Source: Streptomyces sp. HM190 (GTDB lineage: Bacteria > Actinomycetota > Actinomycetes > Streptomycetales > Streptomycetaceae). Taken from it: a stretch of 64,000 nucleotides of DNA. The position numbers and the translations under genes are program-made. This document shows positions 35,332-43,869 of this stretch, in pieces. Position 1 is the stretch's first letter. Each line of letters starts with the position of its first letter. The DNA lies in NCBI RefSeq assembly GCF_009857135.1, contig NZ_CP047318.1, forward strand, positions 1,364,001-1,428,000, written 5' to 3'. The notes beneath the pieces are model-generated. The model searched no databases. It was not told the origin of the DNA and worked only from the letters and a program-made list of their open reading frames with translations.

Positions 35332-35354
35332 CTATCAGGCAGGGTTCCTGATAG
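35332..35354. promoter_or_regulatory. ROK/MFS divergent operator
   Basis: CTATCAGG (35332-35339) and CCTGATAG (35347-35354) form a perfect 8-bp inverted repeat with a 7-nt spacer, in the AT-richest part of the 251-nt divergent region. Likely binding site of the ROK regulator. Confidence 0.65.
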
Positions 35355-35474
35355 TTTACGGCGGCGCGAGCCCGGGTCGAGACGCCCGGAACGCGCGGGT
35401 CGGGACGTCCGGAACGGACGGGAACGGCTGGAGTCGGAGTTCGAGGGCATTCAGGAAGCCAGGGAGGGCGGAGA

Positions 35475-36686
35475 ATGAGCGCAGTGGTCTACGAACGGCG
35501 CGACGTGCGGCGGGCCCGGTACGCCGTGGCCGCCGTCTTCGCCGTGCACGGGGCGGTGACCGGCTCGTTCGCGACCCGGGTGCCGTGGATCCAGGACCAC
35601 GCCCAGCTCGGCGCGGGCCAGTTGGGGCTGGCCCTCGCGTTCCCGGCGATCGGCGCGTCCGTGGCGATGCCGCTGGCCGGCTACGTGAGCCACCGGCTCG
35701 GCGCCCGTACCGCGATGCGGGCCCTGATCGCGCTGTGGACCCTCGCGCTGGTCCTGCCGTCCCTCGCGCCGAACCTGTGGACGCTGTGCGGCGCGCTGTT
35801 CGTGTACGGGGCGACGGCCGGCATGGCGGACGTGGCGATGAACGCGCTCGGCGTCGAGGTCGAGGCCCGCCTCGGCAGGTCGATCATGTCGGGGCTGCAC
35901 GGCATGTGGAGCGCGGGCGCCCTGGTGGGCGCGGCGGCCGGCACGTTCGCCGCGCACCTCGGCTCGGACGCCCGGCTGCACCACGCGCTCGCGGCGGCCA
36001 CCCTCACCGTGCTCGGTCTGGTCGCCTGTCGGTGGGTGCTGGACATCCGGGCCACCGAGGACGAGGAGCCGCCGCCCCGGTTCGCGCTGCCGCCCAGGTC
36101 GGCGCTGCTCATCGGCGCGGTCGGGTTCTGCGCGGTCTTCGCGGAGGGGGCGGCCCTGGACTGGTCGGCGGTGTACCTGCGGGACGAGCTGACCGCCTCG
36201 GCGGGCCTCGCTGCGGCGTGCACCACCGGATTCATGCTCACCATGGCGGCGGCACGGCTCGCGGGCGACGCGGTGGTCAACCGCTTCGGCGCGGTGCGCA
36301 CGGTGCGGGCGAGCGGGGTCCTCGCGGCGCTCGGCGGTCTGCTGATCGTCGTCGCGCACCACCCGGCGGTCGCCATGGCCGGGTTCGCGCTGATGGGCCT
36401 GGGCATCGCCGTCGTCGTACCGCTCTGCTTCGCCGCGGCCGGGCGCAGCGGCCCGAACCCGAGCCTGGCCATCGCGGGCGTCGCGACCATCACGTACACC
36501 TCGGGGCTGATCGCGCCGAGCGCGATCGGTGGTCTGGCGCAACTGACCAGCCTGGTGGTGTCGTTCGGTCTGGTGACCGTGCTGGCGTGCGGGCTCGCCG
36601 TGTTCGCGGGGGTGCTGGGGGCCGGGGAGGGCGACCGGTCGCGGATCAGTCGGCAGGACGCAGCAGTTCCCGACCCGAAGCCCTGA
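35475..36686 (+). CDS. MFS transporter
   Basis: A 403-aa permease with twelve hydrophobic segments. The first cytoplasmic loop reads GYVSHRLGARTAMR, and the central loop is short. It resembles the FucP/YbjJ-like MFS group (GSFATRVPWIQDHAQLGAGQLG is typical of YbjJ-type proteins). Substrate unknown; the divergent ROK regulator hints at a sugar or sugar derivative. Start ATG has GGAGGGCGGAGA upstream. The 3' end overlaps the convergent thioesterase gene by 41 nt. Confidence 0.87.
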   Translation: MSAVVYERRDVRRARYAVAAVFAVHGAVTGSFATRVPWIQDHAQLGAGQLGLALAFPAIGASVAMPLAGYVSHRLGARTAMRALIALWTLALVLPSLAPNLWTLCGALFVYGATAGMADVAMNALGVEVEARLGRSIMSGLHGMWSAGALVGAAAGTFAAHLGSDARLHHALAAATLTVLGLVACRWVLDIRATEDEEPPPRFALPPRSALLIGAVGFCAVFAEGAALDWSAVYLRDELTASAGLAAACTTGFMLTMAAARLAGDAVVNRFGAVRTVRASGVLAALGGLLIVVAHHPAVAMAGFALMGLGIAVVVPLCFAAAGRSGPNPSLAIAGVATITYTSGLIAPSAIGGLAQLTSLVVSFGLVTVLACGLAVFAGVLGAGEGDRSRISRQDAAVPDPKP

Positions 36687-37104
36687 AGCCGTCGGTCCAC
36701 GCGGTGGGCCGCAGGGTGTCCGCGTCCAGCCTGACGAGGACGCGGGTGCCCCGCGCGTAGGTCCGTGCGCCGTCGGCCGAGCAGAAGCGGAAGCCGTAGG
36801 TGAGGCCGGTGGTACCGAGGCGCTCCAGCCACAGGTGCACGGCGTAGCTGCCGGGCCGGGTGACCGGTGCCTCGTAGCTGATGCGCAGTTCCTTGACCAC
36901 GTTGCAGAAGTCGCCGGCGGCGGCCCAGTCGCCGTCGAAGCCGTAGCCCTGTTCCCGCCAGTGCCGGGCCCAGGCGCGCTCGACCATCAGCGGGTAGCGG
37001 GCGTTGTGCAGCATGCCGAGGGCGTCCAGGTCGTCGAAGTGCACGGTGACGGGGACGAGCCTGCCGTAGGTGAGGGCGGGGGCTGTCGGGGCTTCGGCGG
37101 TCAC
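36646..37104 (-). CDS. acyl-CoA thioesterase, 4HBT/hotdog family
   Basis: A 152-aa single hotdog domain. The catalytic region is VHFDDLDALGMLHNARYPLMVERA with the aspartate of 4-hydroxybenzoyl-CoA thioesterases. It likely hydrolyses an acyl- or aryl-CoA in the cytoplasm. Monocistronic; the ATG at 37104 is preceded by a purine-rich AGGAGCACC. It overlaps the convergent MFS gene. Confidence 0.88.
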   Translation of the reverse strand: MTAEAPTAPALTYGRLVPVTVHFDDLDALGMLHNARYPLMVERAWARHWREQGYGFDGDWAAAGDFCNVVKELRISYEAPVTRPGSYAVHLWLERLGTTGLTYGFRFCSADGARTYARGTRVLVRLDADTLRPTAWTDGFRASGRELLRPAD

Positions 37105-37242
37105 GGGTGGTGCTCCTGGAGTGCGTCGGCGCGGAACGGGACCCCCACATCCTAAGCAACCGCTCAGTGCGGGCCGTGGGCGCGGTCTCCTCGCCCGGTC
37201 CGCGCGACGCGACGCGACGCGCCGGTACGGCGCGGGACCCGC

Positions 37243-38454
37243 TCAGCCCCGTGCCAGTTCGTACGCGTACCCCGGTGAGAACGCGCCGGCCTCGCCCCGG
37301 CACCCGTCGGCCTCCCCCGGCAGTTTCACCCACAGGTAGGCGTCGATGCGGGACTCGCCGGTGGTGAGCGTCGGCGGGCGGCCGAGGCGGCGGCCGGGCG
37401 GGTCGCACCAGGTGCCGTCGGCCGGGGCGCCGTTGCCGTTGCGGCTGGTGTCGATGACGGCGCCGAGGCCGGGCGGGCCGCCGAGGGCGTCCAGCACCTG
37501 CCGGGTGTAGGCGATCTCCGCGTCGGTGCGGTTGAAGTTCGACACGTTGCTGAAGACGCCGTCGGAGGAGTCCGGTGCGGCGGCGCCCGCCAGACGCAGC
37601 AGGGTGGCCTGCTTGTCGGGCGCGTTCCACTGCGAGTGCCCGGCGTCGTGGTAGACGCGGGCCCTGGGGTCGGCGTCCTTCAGGACGCGGCCGGCGCGGA
37701 CGAGAGAGGCGAACCGGTCGGCCCGCTCGTCGGCGGAGAGACAGTCGGACTGGGCGATCGCGTCGGGTTCCAGGATGACGATGACCTCGTCGTCGCCCAG
37801 CCCGGCGGCGAACGCGTCGATCCAGGCGTCGTAGGCGTCGAGGTTCCGGGCGCCGCCCTGCGAGGCTCCGCCGCAGTCGCGGTCCGGGATCGCGTACGCC
37901 ACGAGGACCGGCACTCGGTCGCGCTCGGCGCCTCCGGAGGCGACTGCGGCCACCTCGGCGGTGACGGTGGCCGGGTCCGGGTCGGTGAACCAGACGGCGG
38001 CGGGGCGGTCGGCGATACGGGACGCGATGACGGCGCTGCGCGGGTCGTCGGGGTGGGCCCGCACCCAGTCGCGGACCTGGGACTCGGGGTGCCGGTAGAG
38101 CTTGACGGGGCCGTCCGGCCGGGGCCCGGTGGGCCGGTCCGTCTCCGGCTCCTCCGCCGAGGGGCGCGCGTCGGCCGTCCCCGACGGTCGGGGCGACGCC
38201 TGCGGTGCGGGCGAGGTCGTCGACGGGGACGGGGGCGGGGAGGCCGGGCCCGGGTGGGACGGGTGGCCGGGTGGGCCGCCGGACAGGGTCCGCGCCTCGG
38301 CGGTGCCTCCGTCGCCGTTCAGCCCGGCCATCGCACCGGTGACGGTTGCGGCGACGGCCACGAGCGACGCCGCGGCGATCATGGCTCCGCGGCACACCTT
38401 CCGCCGGTGCGCGGCGCGGCGTGCGGCCAGTCGCTGGGCGCGTAAGCCTGACAC
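37243..38454 (-). CDS. secreted glycoside hydrolase family 6 protein (endoglucanase-like)
   Basis: A 403-aa exported protein. A basic N-terminus precedes a hydrophobic segment at about 28-48 (AMIAAASLVAVAATVTGAMAG), then a Pro/Ser/Thr-rich linker (about 60-115), then a GH6 catalytic domain. Catalytic-site regions are AYAIPDRDCGGASQGG and VIVILEPDAIAQSDCL; later GVFSNVSNFNRT and YLWVKLPGEADG match the family. It would cleave beta-1,4-glucans. GTG at 38454 has GGGGGGAG 6 nt upstream. No carbohydrate-binding module is seen. A CGCGA pentamer repeat follows the gene (37201-37219). Confidence 0.9.
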   Translation of the reverse strand: MSGLRAQRLAARRAAHRRKVCRGAMIAAASLVAVAATVTGAMAGLNGDGGTAEARTLSGGPPGHPSHPGPASPPPSPSTTSPAPQASPRPSGTADARPSAEEPETDRPTGPRPDGPVKLYRHPESQVRDWVRAHPDDPRSAVIASRIADRPAAVWFTDPDPATVTAEVAAVASGGAERDRVPVLVAYAIPDRDCGGASQGGARNLDAYDAWIDAFAAGLGDDEVIVILEPDAIAQSDCLSADERADRFASLVRAGRVLKDADPRARVYHDAGHSQWNAPDKQATLLRLAGAAAPDSSDGVFSNVSNFNRTDAEIAYTRQVLDALGGPPGLGAVIDTSRNGNGAPADGTWCDPPGRRLGRPPTLTTGESRIDAYLWVKLPGEADGCRGEAGAFSPGYAYELARG

Positions 38455-38590
38455 GTGGTGCTCCCCCCTGCTCCCGGACCGCGGCTCACCGGCTTCCCGG
38501 TACGCGCCGCCGGGCACGCGTTCCCCCGTTCCGGGGATGTGCCGGGCACGGCGGCATCGGCGTCAGCCTAGGCCTGGGACCCTGCCCCCT

Positions 38591-39274
38591 ATGGCGCAGT
38601 TGGAACATGTCACCAATTCCGTGGACTCGGTGGACGCCGTCGTCGCCCGTATGCGGGCCCTCGACGCCACCCTGCCCGAGCGGGACGGGATCGCGGTCTT
38701 CAACCGTGTCTACCTCACCGTCACGGAGGCCGTGGGCCGGCACGTCGACGCCGGTTGCTTCGCCGATCCGCGGGCCGCGACCGCCCTCGACGTGCGCTTC
38801 GCGGAACGGTACCTGAGGGTGGCGGAGGGTGGTCCCGCGCCCGCCTGCTGGCGGCCGCTGCTGCAGCTCCGGCACCATCCCGGCGTACGGCCGCTGCAGT
38901 TCGCGCTCTCGGGCATCAACGCGCACATCGGGCACGATCTCGCGCTCGCCGTCGTGGACGCCTGTCGTACGCTCGGCTGCGAACCCGTCGATCTGGAGGA
39001 CGAGTTCGAGCACGTGGGCGATCTCCTCGTCTCGATGGAGGAGCGGGTCCGCGAGGAGTTGATGCCCGGCCCCGATCTCCTCCAGGTCGCCGATCCGCTC
39101 ACCCATCTGCTCGGGGCGTGGAGCCTGGAGCGGGCCCGCGAGGCCACCTGGGCGGCGGCCCGGGCGCTGTGGGCGCTGCGCGGACTGCCCGATCTCGCCG
39201 AGGAGTTGGCCCACCGCCTCGACGCGGCGGTGGGCTGCGCTGGACGGATGCTGCTGACTCCGCTGCCGCACTGA
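38591..39274 (+). CDS. DUF5995-like hypothetical protein
   Basis: A 227-aa helical protein with FNRVYLTVTEAVGRHVDAG and HPGVRPLQFALSGINAHIGHDLALAVVDAC, the latter two histidines and asparagine suggesting a metal or active site. These match what I remember of the DUF5995 family, whose function is unknown. There is no signal peptide. The ATG at 38591 opens MAQLEHVTNS. It is convergent with davB, separated by only 13 nt. Confidence 0.75.
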   Translation: MAQLEHVTNSVDSVDAVVARMRALDATLPERDGIAVFNRVYLTVTEAVGRHVDAGCFADPRAATALDVRFAERYLRVAEGGPAPACWRPLLQLRHHPGVRPLQFALSGINAHIGHDLALAVVDACRTLGCEPVDLEDEFEHVGDLLVSMEERVREELMPGPDLLQVADPLTHLLGAWSLERAREATWAAARALWALRGLPDLAEELAHRLDAAVGCAGRMLLTPLPH

Positions 39275-39287
39275 GCCGCGCCCCGGC

Positions 39288-41000
39288 TCAGTCCTCCGGG
39301 AGTTCCACGGGCGCGATCTCGTCGTACACGTCGCCGGGGCCGGGGTTGGTCGCGTCGGTGGTGCCGCCGAGGTGGTGCATGACGCCCCAGACGGCGTTGA
39401 GCGCGGTCTGGATCGCGCCCTCGGCCCAGCCGGCCGTCCAGGAGATGTCGTCGCCGGCGAGGAAGATGCCCCGCTTGTCCTCGGGCAGCCGGTCCTGCAT
39501 GAAGTGGGTGAACAGGCGCCGCTGGTAGCGGTAGTGGCCGGGCAGGTTGGCCTTGAACGCGCCCATGAAGTAGGGCTCGTTCTCCCAGGAGACCGTCACC
39601 GGGTTGCCGATGATGTGCTTGCGGATGTCGACCTTGGGATAGATCTCGCCGAGCGACTTCAGCATGACCTCCATCCGCTCGTTCGCGGACAGCGGCAGCC
39701 ACTTCAGGCTGTCGTCGCACCACGTGTAGGACAGGCAGATGACGGCGGGCTTGTCCGGGCCGTCGTCCAGGAGGTACGTGCCGCGGGTCATACGGTCGGT
39801 GAGCGTCATCGACATGACGTCCCGGCCGGTCGGGTTCCCCCGGTCGTCGACGGCCTTGTCCAGCCAGAAGGGCCGGTCCACGGGCACGAACAGCTTGCTG
39901 GACTCCATGTAGTGGGTCCGCTCGATCGCCGTCCAGTGGTCGATCGGGAAGAGCGAGTCGTCGCAGTCGATCTTCGACAGCAGCATCCAGGACTGGGCGG
40001 TGAAGATCGCCGCCTCGTAGGTGCGGATGTCGCCGTTCGCGTCGGTCACGGTGATCCGGTTGCCCGCCGTGCGGTGCAGGCGGGTCACGGCCGGGCGGGG
40101 CTCACCGCCCTCGTGCAGGGTGGCGAGCGAGGTGCCGAGGGCCCAGTGCACGATCTTCCGCGGCTCACGCTCCCACAGGCGCAGCGGCAGCTGCTGGGAA
40201 CCGCCGACGATGCCGCGGTGGTGGTCGTCGGCCTCGGTGTAGACGACGCGCAGGATCTCCAGGATGGAGTTGGGGAAGTCGGTGTCCCAGCCGCCGGTGC
40301 CGAAGCCGACCTGGCCGAATATCTCGCGGTGCCGGAAGGACTTGAACGCCTCGGAGTCGCAGAGGAAGCCGTAGAAGGTCTGGTTGTCGAGCTTCTCCAC
40401 GAGCCGCGCCCAGATCTCGCGGATGCGCGGGACGTCCCGCTCGCGCATGGCGCGGTTCATGTCGGAGAAGTCGGCGCCCTCCTCCAGGCACGTGTTCCAG
40501 GCGTCGGCGACGTCACGGTAGACCTGCGGGAGGTCGGCGATCGTCTCGGCGTAGTGGGTCTCGCCCTTGAGGTCGACGACGGTCGACGGCGTGGTCTCCG
40601 CGAGGGGGTTGGGGAAGGGCCGCGTCTCCAGGCCGACCAGGTCGATGTAGTGCTGGAGGGCGGTGGAGGAGGGTGGGAAGCGCATGGCGCCCATCTCGGC
40701 GGTGAGCGAGGGGTCACAGCCCTCGAAACCGACCGTGCGCAGCCGGCCGCCGATCCGGTCGGCCTCGTACACGACCGGCTTGAGGCCCATCTTCATCAGT
40801 TCGTACGCGGCGACGATGCCGGACAGCCCGCCGCCGATGACCGCGACCTCGGTGCCGTGCTCGGTCGCCGGGATCTGGCCGAGGCCCGCGGGATGGGCCA
40901 GGTAGTCGTCGTACGCGTACGGGAAGTCCGGGCCGAACATGGTGATCGGCGGCTGCTGCTCGTCTGCGTGCTCGATGGCGTTGGGCACGGTGGACGTCAT
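39288..41000 (-). CDS. davB: DavB-like flavin amino-acid 2-monooxygenase (probable lysine 2-monooxygenase)
   Basis: A 570-aa FAD enzyme of the monoamine oxidase/L-amino-acid oxidase fold. The FAD motif is VAVIGGGLSGIVAAYELMK (about 52-70). Then come YEADRIGGRLRT, GAMRFPPSSTALQHY, and the C-terminal FAD block FLAGDDISWTAGWAEGAIQT. Blocks such as MFGPDFPYAYDDYLAHPAG and PFPNPLAETTPSTVVDL closely follow Pseudomonas DavB, which oxidatively decarboxylates lysine to 5-aminovaleramide. The paired amidase gene downstream of the same promoter supports this. Substrate could instead be another amino acid (tryptophan 2-monooxygenase is related). Second gene of the operon, 42 nt after davA, with CAAGGAG as ribosome site. 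Confidence 0.85.
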   Translation of the reverse strand: MTSTVPNAIEHADEQQPPITMFGPDFPYAYDDYLAHPAGLGQIPATEHGTEVAVIGGGLSGIVAAYELMKMGLKPVVYEADRIGGRLRTVGFEGCDPSLTAEMGAMRFPPSSTALQHYIDLVGLETRPFPNPLAETTPSTVVDLKGETHYAETIADLPQVYRDVADAWNTCLEEGADFSDMNRAMRERDVPRIREIWARLVEKLDNQTFYGFLCDSEAFKSFRHREIFGQVGFGTGGWDTDFPNSILEILRVVYTEADDHHRGIVGGSQQLPLRLWEREPRKIVHWALGTSLATLHEGGEPRPAVTRLHRTAGNRITVTDANGDIRTYEAAIFTAQSWMLLSKIDCDDSLFPIDHWTAIERTHYMESSKLFVPVDRPFWLDKAVDDRGNPTGRDVMSMTLTDRMTRGTYLLDDGPDKPAVICLSYTWCDDSLKWLPLSANERMEVMLKSLGEIYPKVDIRKHIIGNPVTVSWENEPYFMGAFKANLPGHYRYQRRLFTHFMQDRLPEDKRGIFLAGDDISWTAGWAEGAIQTALNAVWGVMHHLGGTTDATNPGPGDVYDEIAPVELPED

Positions 41001-41042
41001 GGGGTACGGACTCCTTGCGGGAAAGCTGCGGGGCGGGGAGGG

Positions 41043-41831
41043 TCAGACGAGGGACCCGTAGAGACCGGGGCGGCGGTCCGTGAGATACGGGTTCGCCTCG
41101 CGGGCGGCCGCGACGAACGCGGGGTCGACGTCGGCGAGGACGAGGTCCTCGTCGCGTCCGGCGCGGGTGCGCGCGACCCCGTCGGGCCCGGCCAGGGTGG
41201 ACAGCCCGACGAACTCGAACTCCCCTTCCCGGCCGACCCGGTTGACGTACGCGACGTACATCTGGTTCTCGAAGGCCCGCACCGGGATCATCGACTCGGC
41301 GACGAACTGGAACGGATGCATCTGGGCCGTGGGCACCACGAGCAGGTCGGTGCCGGCGAGGGCGTGGGCGCGGACGTTCTCCGGGAACTCCACGTCGTAG
41401 CAGATCATGATCCCGACGCGGACGCCGTCCAGTTCGGCCTGGACGACGGGCTGCTCGCCCGGTGTGAAGTGGTCCCGCTCGAAGCAGCCGAAGAGGTGCG
41501 TCTTGCGGTAGTTGGCGAGCCGGGTGCCGTCCGCCGAGACGAGCTGCGCCGAGTTGAAGACGGTCTCGCCGGACCGCTCGGGGTATCCGTACGCGACGGC
41601 GAGCCCGTGGCGCCCGGCGATCTCCGCGACCGCGTCGGCCGAGTCGCCGTCGGCGGGCTCGGCGAGCCGGGCGATGTCGTCGCCGATCGCGTACCCCGTC
41701 AGGAACATCTCGGGGGCGGTCAGCAGCCCCGCCCCGGCAGCGGCGGCACGGCCCGCGGCCTCGTCGAGCACCTTGAGGTTCTCGACGACCGAGCCGGGGC
41801 GGCCGGAGCTCTGGAGCAGGGCGATGCGCAT
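41043..41831 (-). CDS. davA: DavA-like amidase (nitrilase superfamily)
   Basis: A 262-aa carbon-nitrogen hydrolase. The catalytic triad is E41 (TAPEMFLTGY), K110 (NYRKTHLFG) and C144 (MICYDVEFPEN). It resembles 5-aminopentanamidase DavA over the whole length, including MRIALLQ at the start and YGYPER. It would hydrolyse the amide made by DavB to the acid plus ammonia. First gene of the davA-davB operon. Its upstream region holds four CGTTGC elements also found before the permease-lrp operon. Confidence 0.87.
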   Translation of the reverse strand: MRIALLQSSGRPGSVVENLKVLDEAAGRAAAAGAGLLTAPEMFLTGYAIGDDIARLAEPADGDSADAVAEIAGRHGLAVAYGYPERSGETVFNSAQLVSADGTRLANYRKTHLFGCFERDHFTPGEQPVVQAELDGVRVGIMICYDVEFPENVRAHALAGTDLLVVPTAQMHPFQFVAESMIPVRAFENQMYVAYVNRVGREGEFEFVGLSTLAGPDGVARTRAGRDEDLVLADVDPAFVAAAREANPYLTDRRPGLYGSLV

Positions 41832-41911
41832 GCGCGTTCCTCACCGGAAGGAGGGGGTCTGGGGGTCATGTAGACGGTACGGGCGGCTGACCAGGGGGGA
41901 CAAGGAGGAGC

Positions 41912-41986
41912 CGTTGCGCGCCGGTGAGCGGTTCGTTGCGTCCTGAGGCGGGTCCGCGGTGATTCGTTGCGCGCCTCGGGCGTTGC
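41912..41986. promoter_or_regulatory. CGTTGC motif cluster upstream of davA
   Basis: CGTTGC occurs at 41912, 41934, 41965 and 41981, 80-155 nt before the davA start. The third copy extends to TTCGTTGCGCGCCT, matching 13 of 14 bases of a site before the amino-acid permease gene. Likely regulator sites, possibly for the Lrp-type protein at 44642-45094. Confidence 0.5.
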
Positions 41987-42001
41987 TTCCCGTCGTCCGG
42001 G

Positions 42002-42050
42002 GCCCGGTGGGGCCGCCCCGTCACGGACGGGATGGGCAGCCCCACCGGGC
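42002..42050. terminator. hairpin terminator of the MFS gene
   Basis: GCCCGGTGGGGC (42002-42013) pairs perfectly with GCCCCACCGGGC (42039-42050), 25-nt loop, directly after the stop of the leftward MFS gene. Confidence 0.75.
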
Positions 42051-42055
42051 GGGTG

Positions 42056-43279
42056 TCAGGTGCGCACCGTGGACGTCCTCGTCCTCGCGACCAGGACCAG
42101 TGCCGTCACCAGATAAGGCACCGCGAACACCGCGAAGACGGTGCCGTGGGCGTGGTGCGCGCCGAGCAGGGCGTACCCGGCGAAGACGGCGACGGTCGCC
42201 AGTTCGGTTCCCATGCCCGCCACCGAGGTGAGGGTGGCCCGGTGGTCCCCGTCGACACGGTCCTGGAGCCGGGCGTCGACGAGCACGTTGACCAGTTGGA
42301 AGCCGCCGAAGGCGACGCCCACGAGGGCGACACCGGCGGGGGTCGCCGTCAGTGCGCCTCCGGCGAGGGCGAGCGCGGAGACGGTGAGGACCACCCCGAG
42401 CCCGGTCGGGCCCAGGCGTTCGCCCGCCCCGGCCAGCAGGCTGCCGATCGCGGGTCCGGCCCAGATCAGCAGCAGCAGGTAGGGCACCGTCTGCTCGGCC
42501 ACGCCGGTGTCACGGGCGAGCAGCGGGGTGTACTCGTCGAGGGCGCCCCAGACCGCGCCGACCGCGGGAACCAGGAGCAGGGCCCCGCGCAGGGCACGGT
42601 CGCCGCGGACCTCGGCGAGTCCGGTTCGCAGGGTCGTGAGGGTGGAGGCACGGTCGCCGCCGCCGGCGGCCGTCGGCCGGTGCTCGGGGAAGCGGGTCGC
42701 CAGCGCCGAGGTCAGCAGGCAGACCAGGACGCTCGCCGCGCCGACGGCCGGGTAGCCGCCGAGGCCCAGCACCGGCCCGGCCAGCCCCATCGCCGCCATC
42801 ACGGCGATCATCCCGCCCGCCTGGGCCCGGCCGATCACGCGCGCGTACCGGTCGGCGGCGCCGAGCCGGTCTAGTTCGTCGTAGACCAGCGCCTCCAGGG
42901 CGCCGGAGCCGAGCGCGCCGCGCACCCCCCACAGCACGAAGCCGAGGGCGAACGCCCCGTACGACGGCGTGATCACCCACAGGGCGAAGCCGGCGGCGGT
43001 GAGCAGCGGGCCGAGCCACAGCAGCAGCCGCCGGGAGACGGCGTCGGCCCAGGCACCGGAAGGGACCTCCAGCAGGATCCCGGTGATCGACCACAGGGCG
43101 AACAGCGAGGAGACCTGCCAGAGGGACAGGCCGGTGTCGCTGAACAGGAGCGCGTACACCGGGTAGAGCAGCACGAAGTCGTCGAGGAACGCGTAGCCGT
43201 ACAGCGTGGCCGTCAGCCGGCGGACACCGCTGGTCCGGGTGTCCGCGGCGCGGGGCGCACGAGCAGGTGAGAGTGTCAT
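42056..43279 (-). CDS. MFS transporter
   Basis: A 407-aa permease with about twelve hydrophobic segments (LYGYAFLDDFVLLYPVYALLFSDTGLSLWQVSSLFALWSITGILLEVPSGAWAD at the start; the ADAVSRRLLL loop after segment 2). Substrate unknown, probably drug or metabolite efflux. ATG at 43279 has GGGAAGG upstream and is favoured over an in-frame start at 43360. Monocistronic, with a hairpin terminator at 42002-42050. No clear functional tie to davA or the GntR gene. Confidence 0.85.
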   Translation of the reverse strand: MTLSPARAPRAADTRTSGVRRLTATLYGYAFLDDFVLLYPVYALLFSDTGLSLWQVSSLFALWSITGILLEVPSGAWADAVSRRLLLWLGPLLTAAGFALWVITPSYGAFALGFVLWGVRGALGSGALEALVYDELDRLGAADRYARVIGRAQAGGMIAVMAAMGLAGPVLGLGGYPAVGAASVLVCLLTSALATRFPEHRPTAAGGGDRASTLTTLRTGLAEVRGDRALRGALLLVPAVGAVWGALDEYTPLLARDTGVAEQTVPYLLLLIWAGPAIGSLLAGAGERLGPTGLGVVLTVSALALAGGALTATPAGVALVGVAFGGFQLVNVLVDARLQDRVDGDHRATLTSVAGMGTELATVAVFAGYALLGAHHAHGTVFAVFAVPYLVTALVLVARTRTSTVRT

Positions 43280-43370
43280 GGGGCCTTCCCGCAGGGGCGA
43301 TTCGGACGTCGGGGGTACGGCGTCCGAGGTGGCCCTCGGGAGGCAGGGCTGGTGGATCAATGTCGCCAGG

Positions 43371-43660
43371 TCATGGCACCGATGCTAGCCGGGCGGTCCC
43401 GTCCGGCCCAGGGGATTCCGGCCGTCGGCCGACGGCGGCCCCGCCCAGGGCGAACGTCGTGACGACCGCCGCGTGGTCCGACGGCCAGTCGTTGTCCCCG
43501 ACGTCCGGCCAGGGGCGCGGGGTGCCACGCACGTAGGTGCGGGAGTCGAGCACGGCCAGGCCCCGGTGCAGTCGTCGGTGGTCGTGGTCCCGGGCGCGCT
43601 GACGGTGAGGTCGATGACGGCGGTTCTCGGTGGGAAGAGGTCCACTGGCTCTCCGGGGAT
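43371..43660 (-). pseudogene. decayed fragment, possibly of an endonuclease/exonuclease/phosphatase protein
   Basis: One frame encodes VLDSRTYVRGTPRPWPDVGD then NDWPSDHAAVVTTFAL, where SDH plus a hydrophobic strand is the C-terminal motif of the DNase I-like phosphatase superfamily. The preceding sequence reads protein-like in a different frame (PPRTAVIDLTVSAPGTTTTD), so a frameshift lies near 43560. No start, signal peptide or N-terminal half is found. I read this as a relic. Alternative: chance open frames in high-GC DNA. Confidence 0.4.
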
Positions 43661-43686
43661 CCGCGCGGGGACGATCCGGATGGAGC

Positions 43687-43702
43687 ACTTGTCTGAACAA
43701 GT
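43687..43702. promoter_or_regulatory. DasR-like (GntR/HutC-type) palindrome
   Basis: ACTTGT-CTGA-ACAAGT: 6-bp arms, 4-nt centre. It matches 12 of 16 positions of the DasR dre consensus with deviations that keep the symmetry at positions 4 and 13. It lies 168 nt upstream of a HutC-type GntR gene. Confidence 0.45.
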
Positions 43703-43831
43703 TGGCCTCATCAGGTCCGTATTTCCTCTCACGCACGCGACCTCCGGCGCAATGGTCGTGCGCGTTCTCCCACACCATCACCGGCGGACGGACATGGTCA
43801 GCGGCCTCCACCCGGCCTCGTTAGGCTGGTC

Positions 43832-43847
43832 CCGCTGTACACAGCGG
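43832..43847. promoter_or_regulatory. operator candidate of the GntR gene
   Basis: CCGCTGT-AC-ACAGCGG is a perfect 7-bp inverted repeat, 22 nt before the GntR start codon. HutC-type regulators bind GT-N-AC-type palindromes, so autoregulation is likely. Confidence 0.6.
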
Positions 43848-43869
43848 CGACCGGATGACGGAGGGGACC

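Noticed and set aside
39372..41873. 833-codon plus-strand frame
   Set aside because: Antisense to davB and davA, which have full-length family identity.
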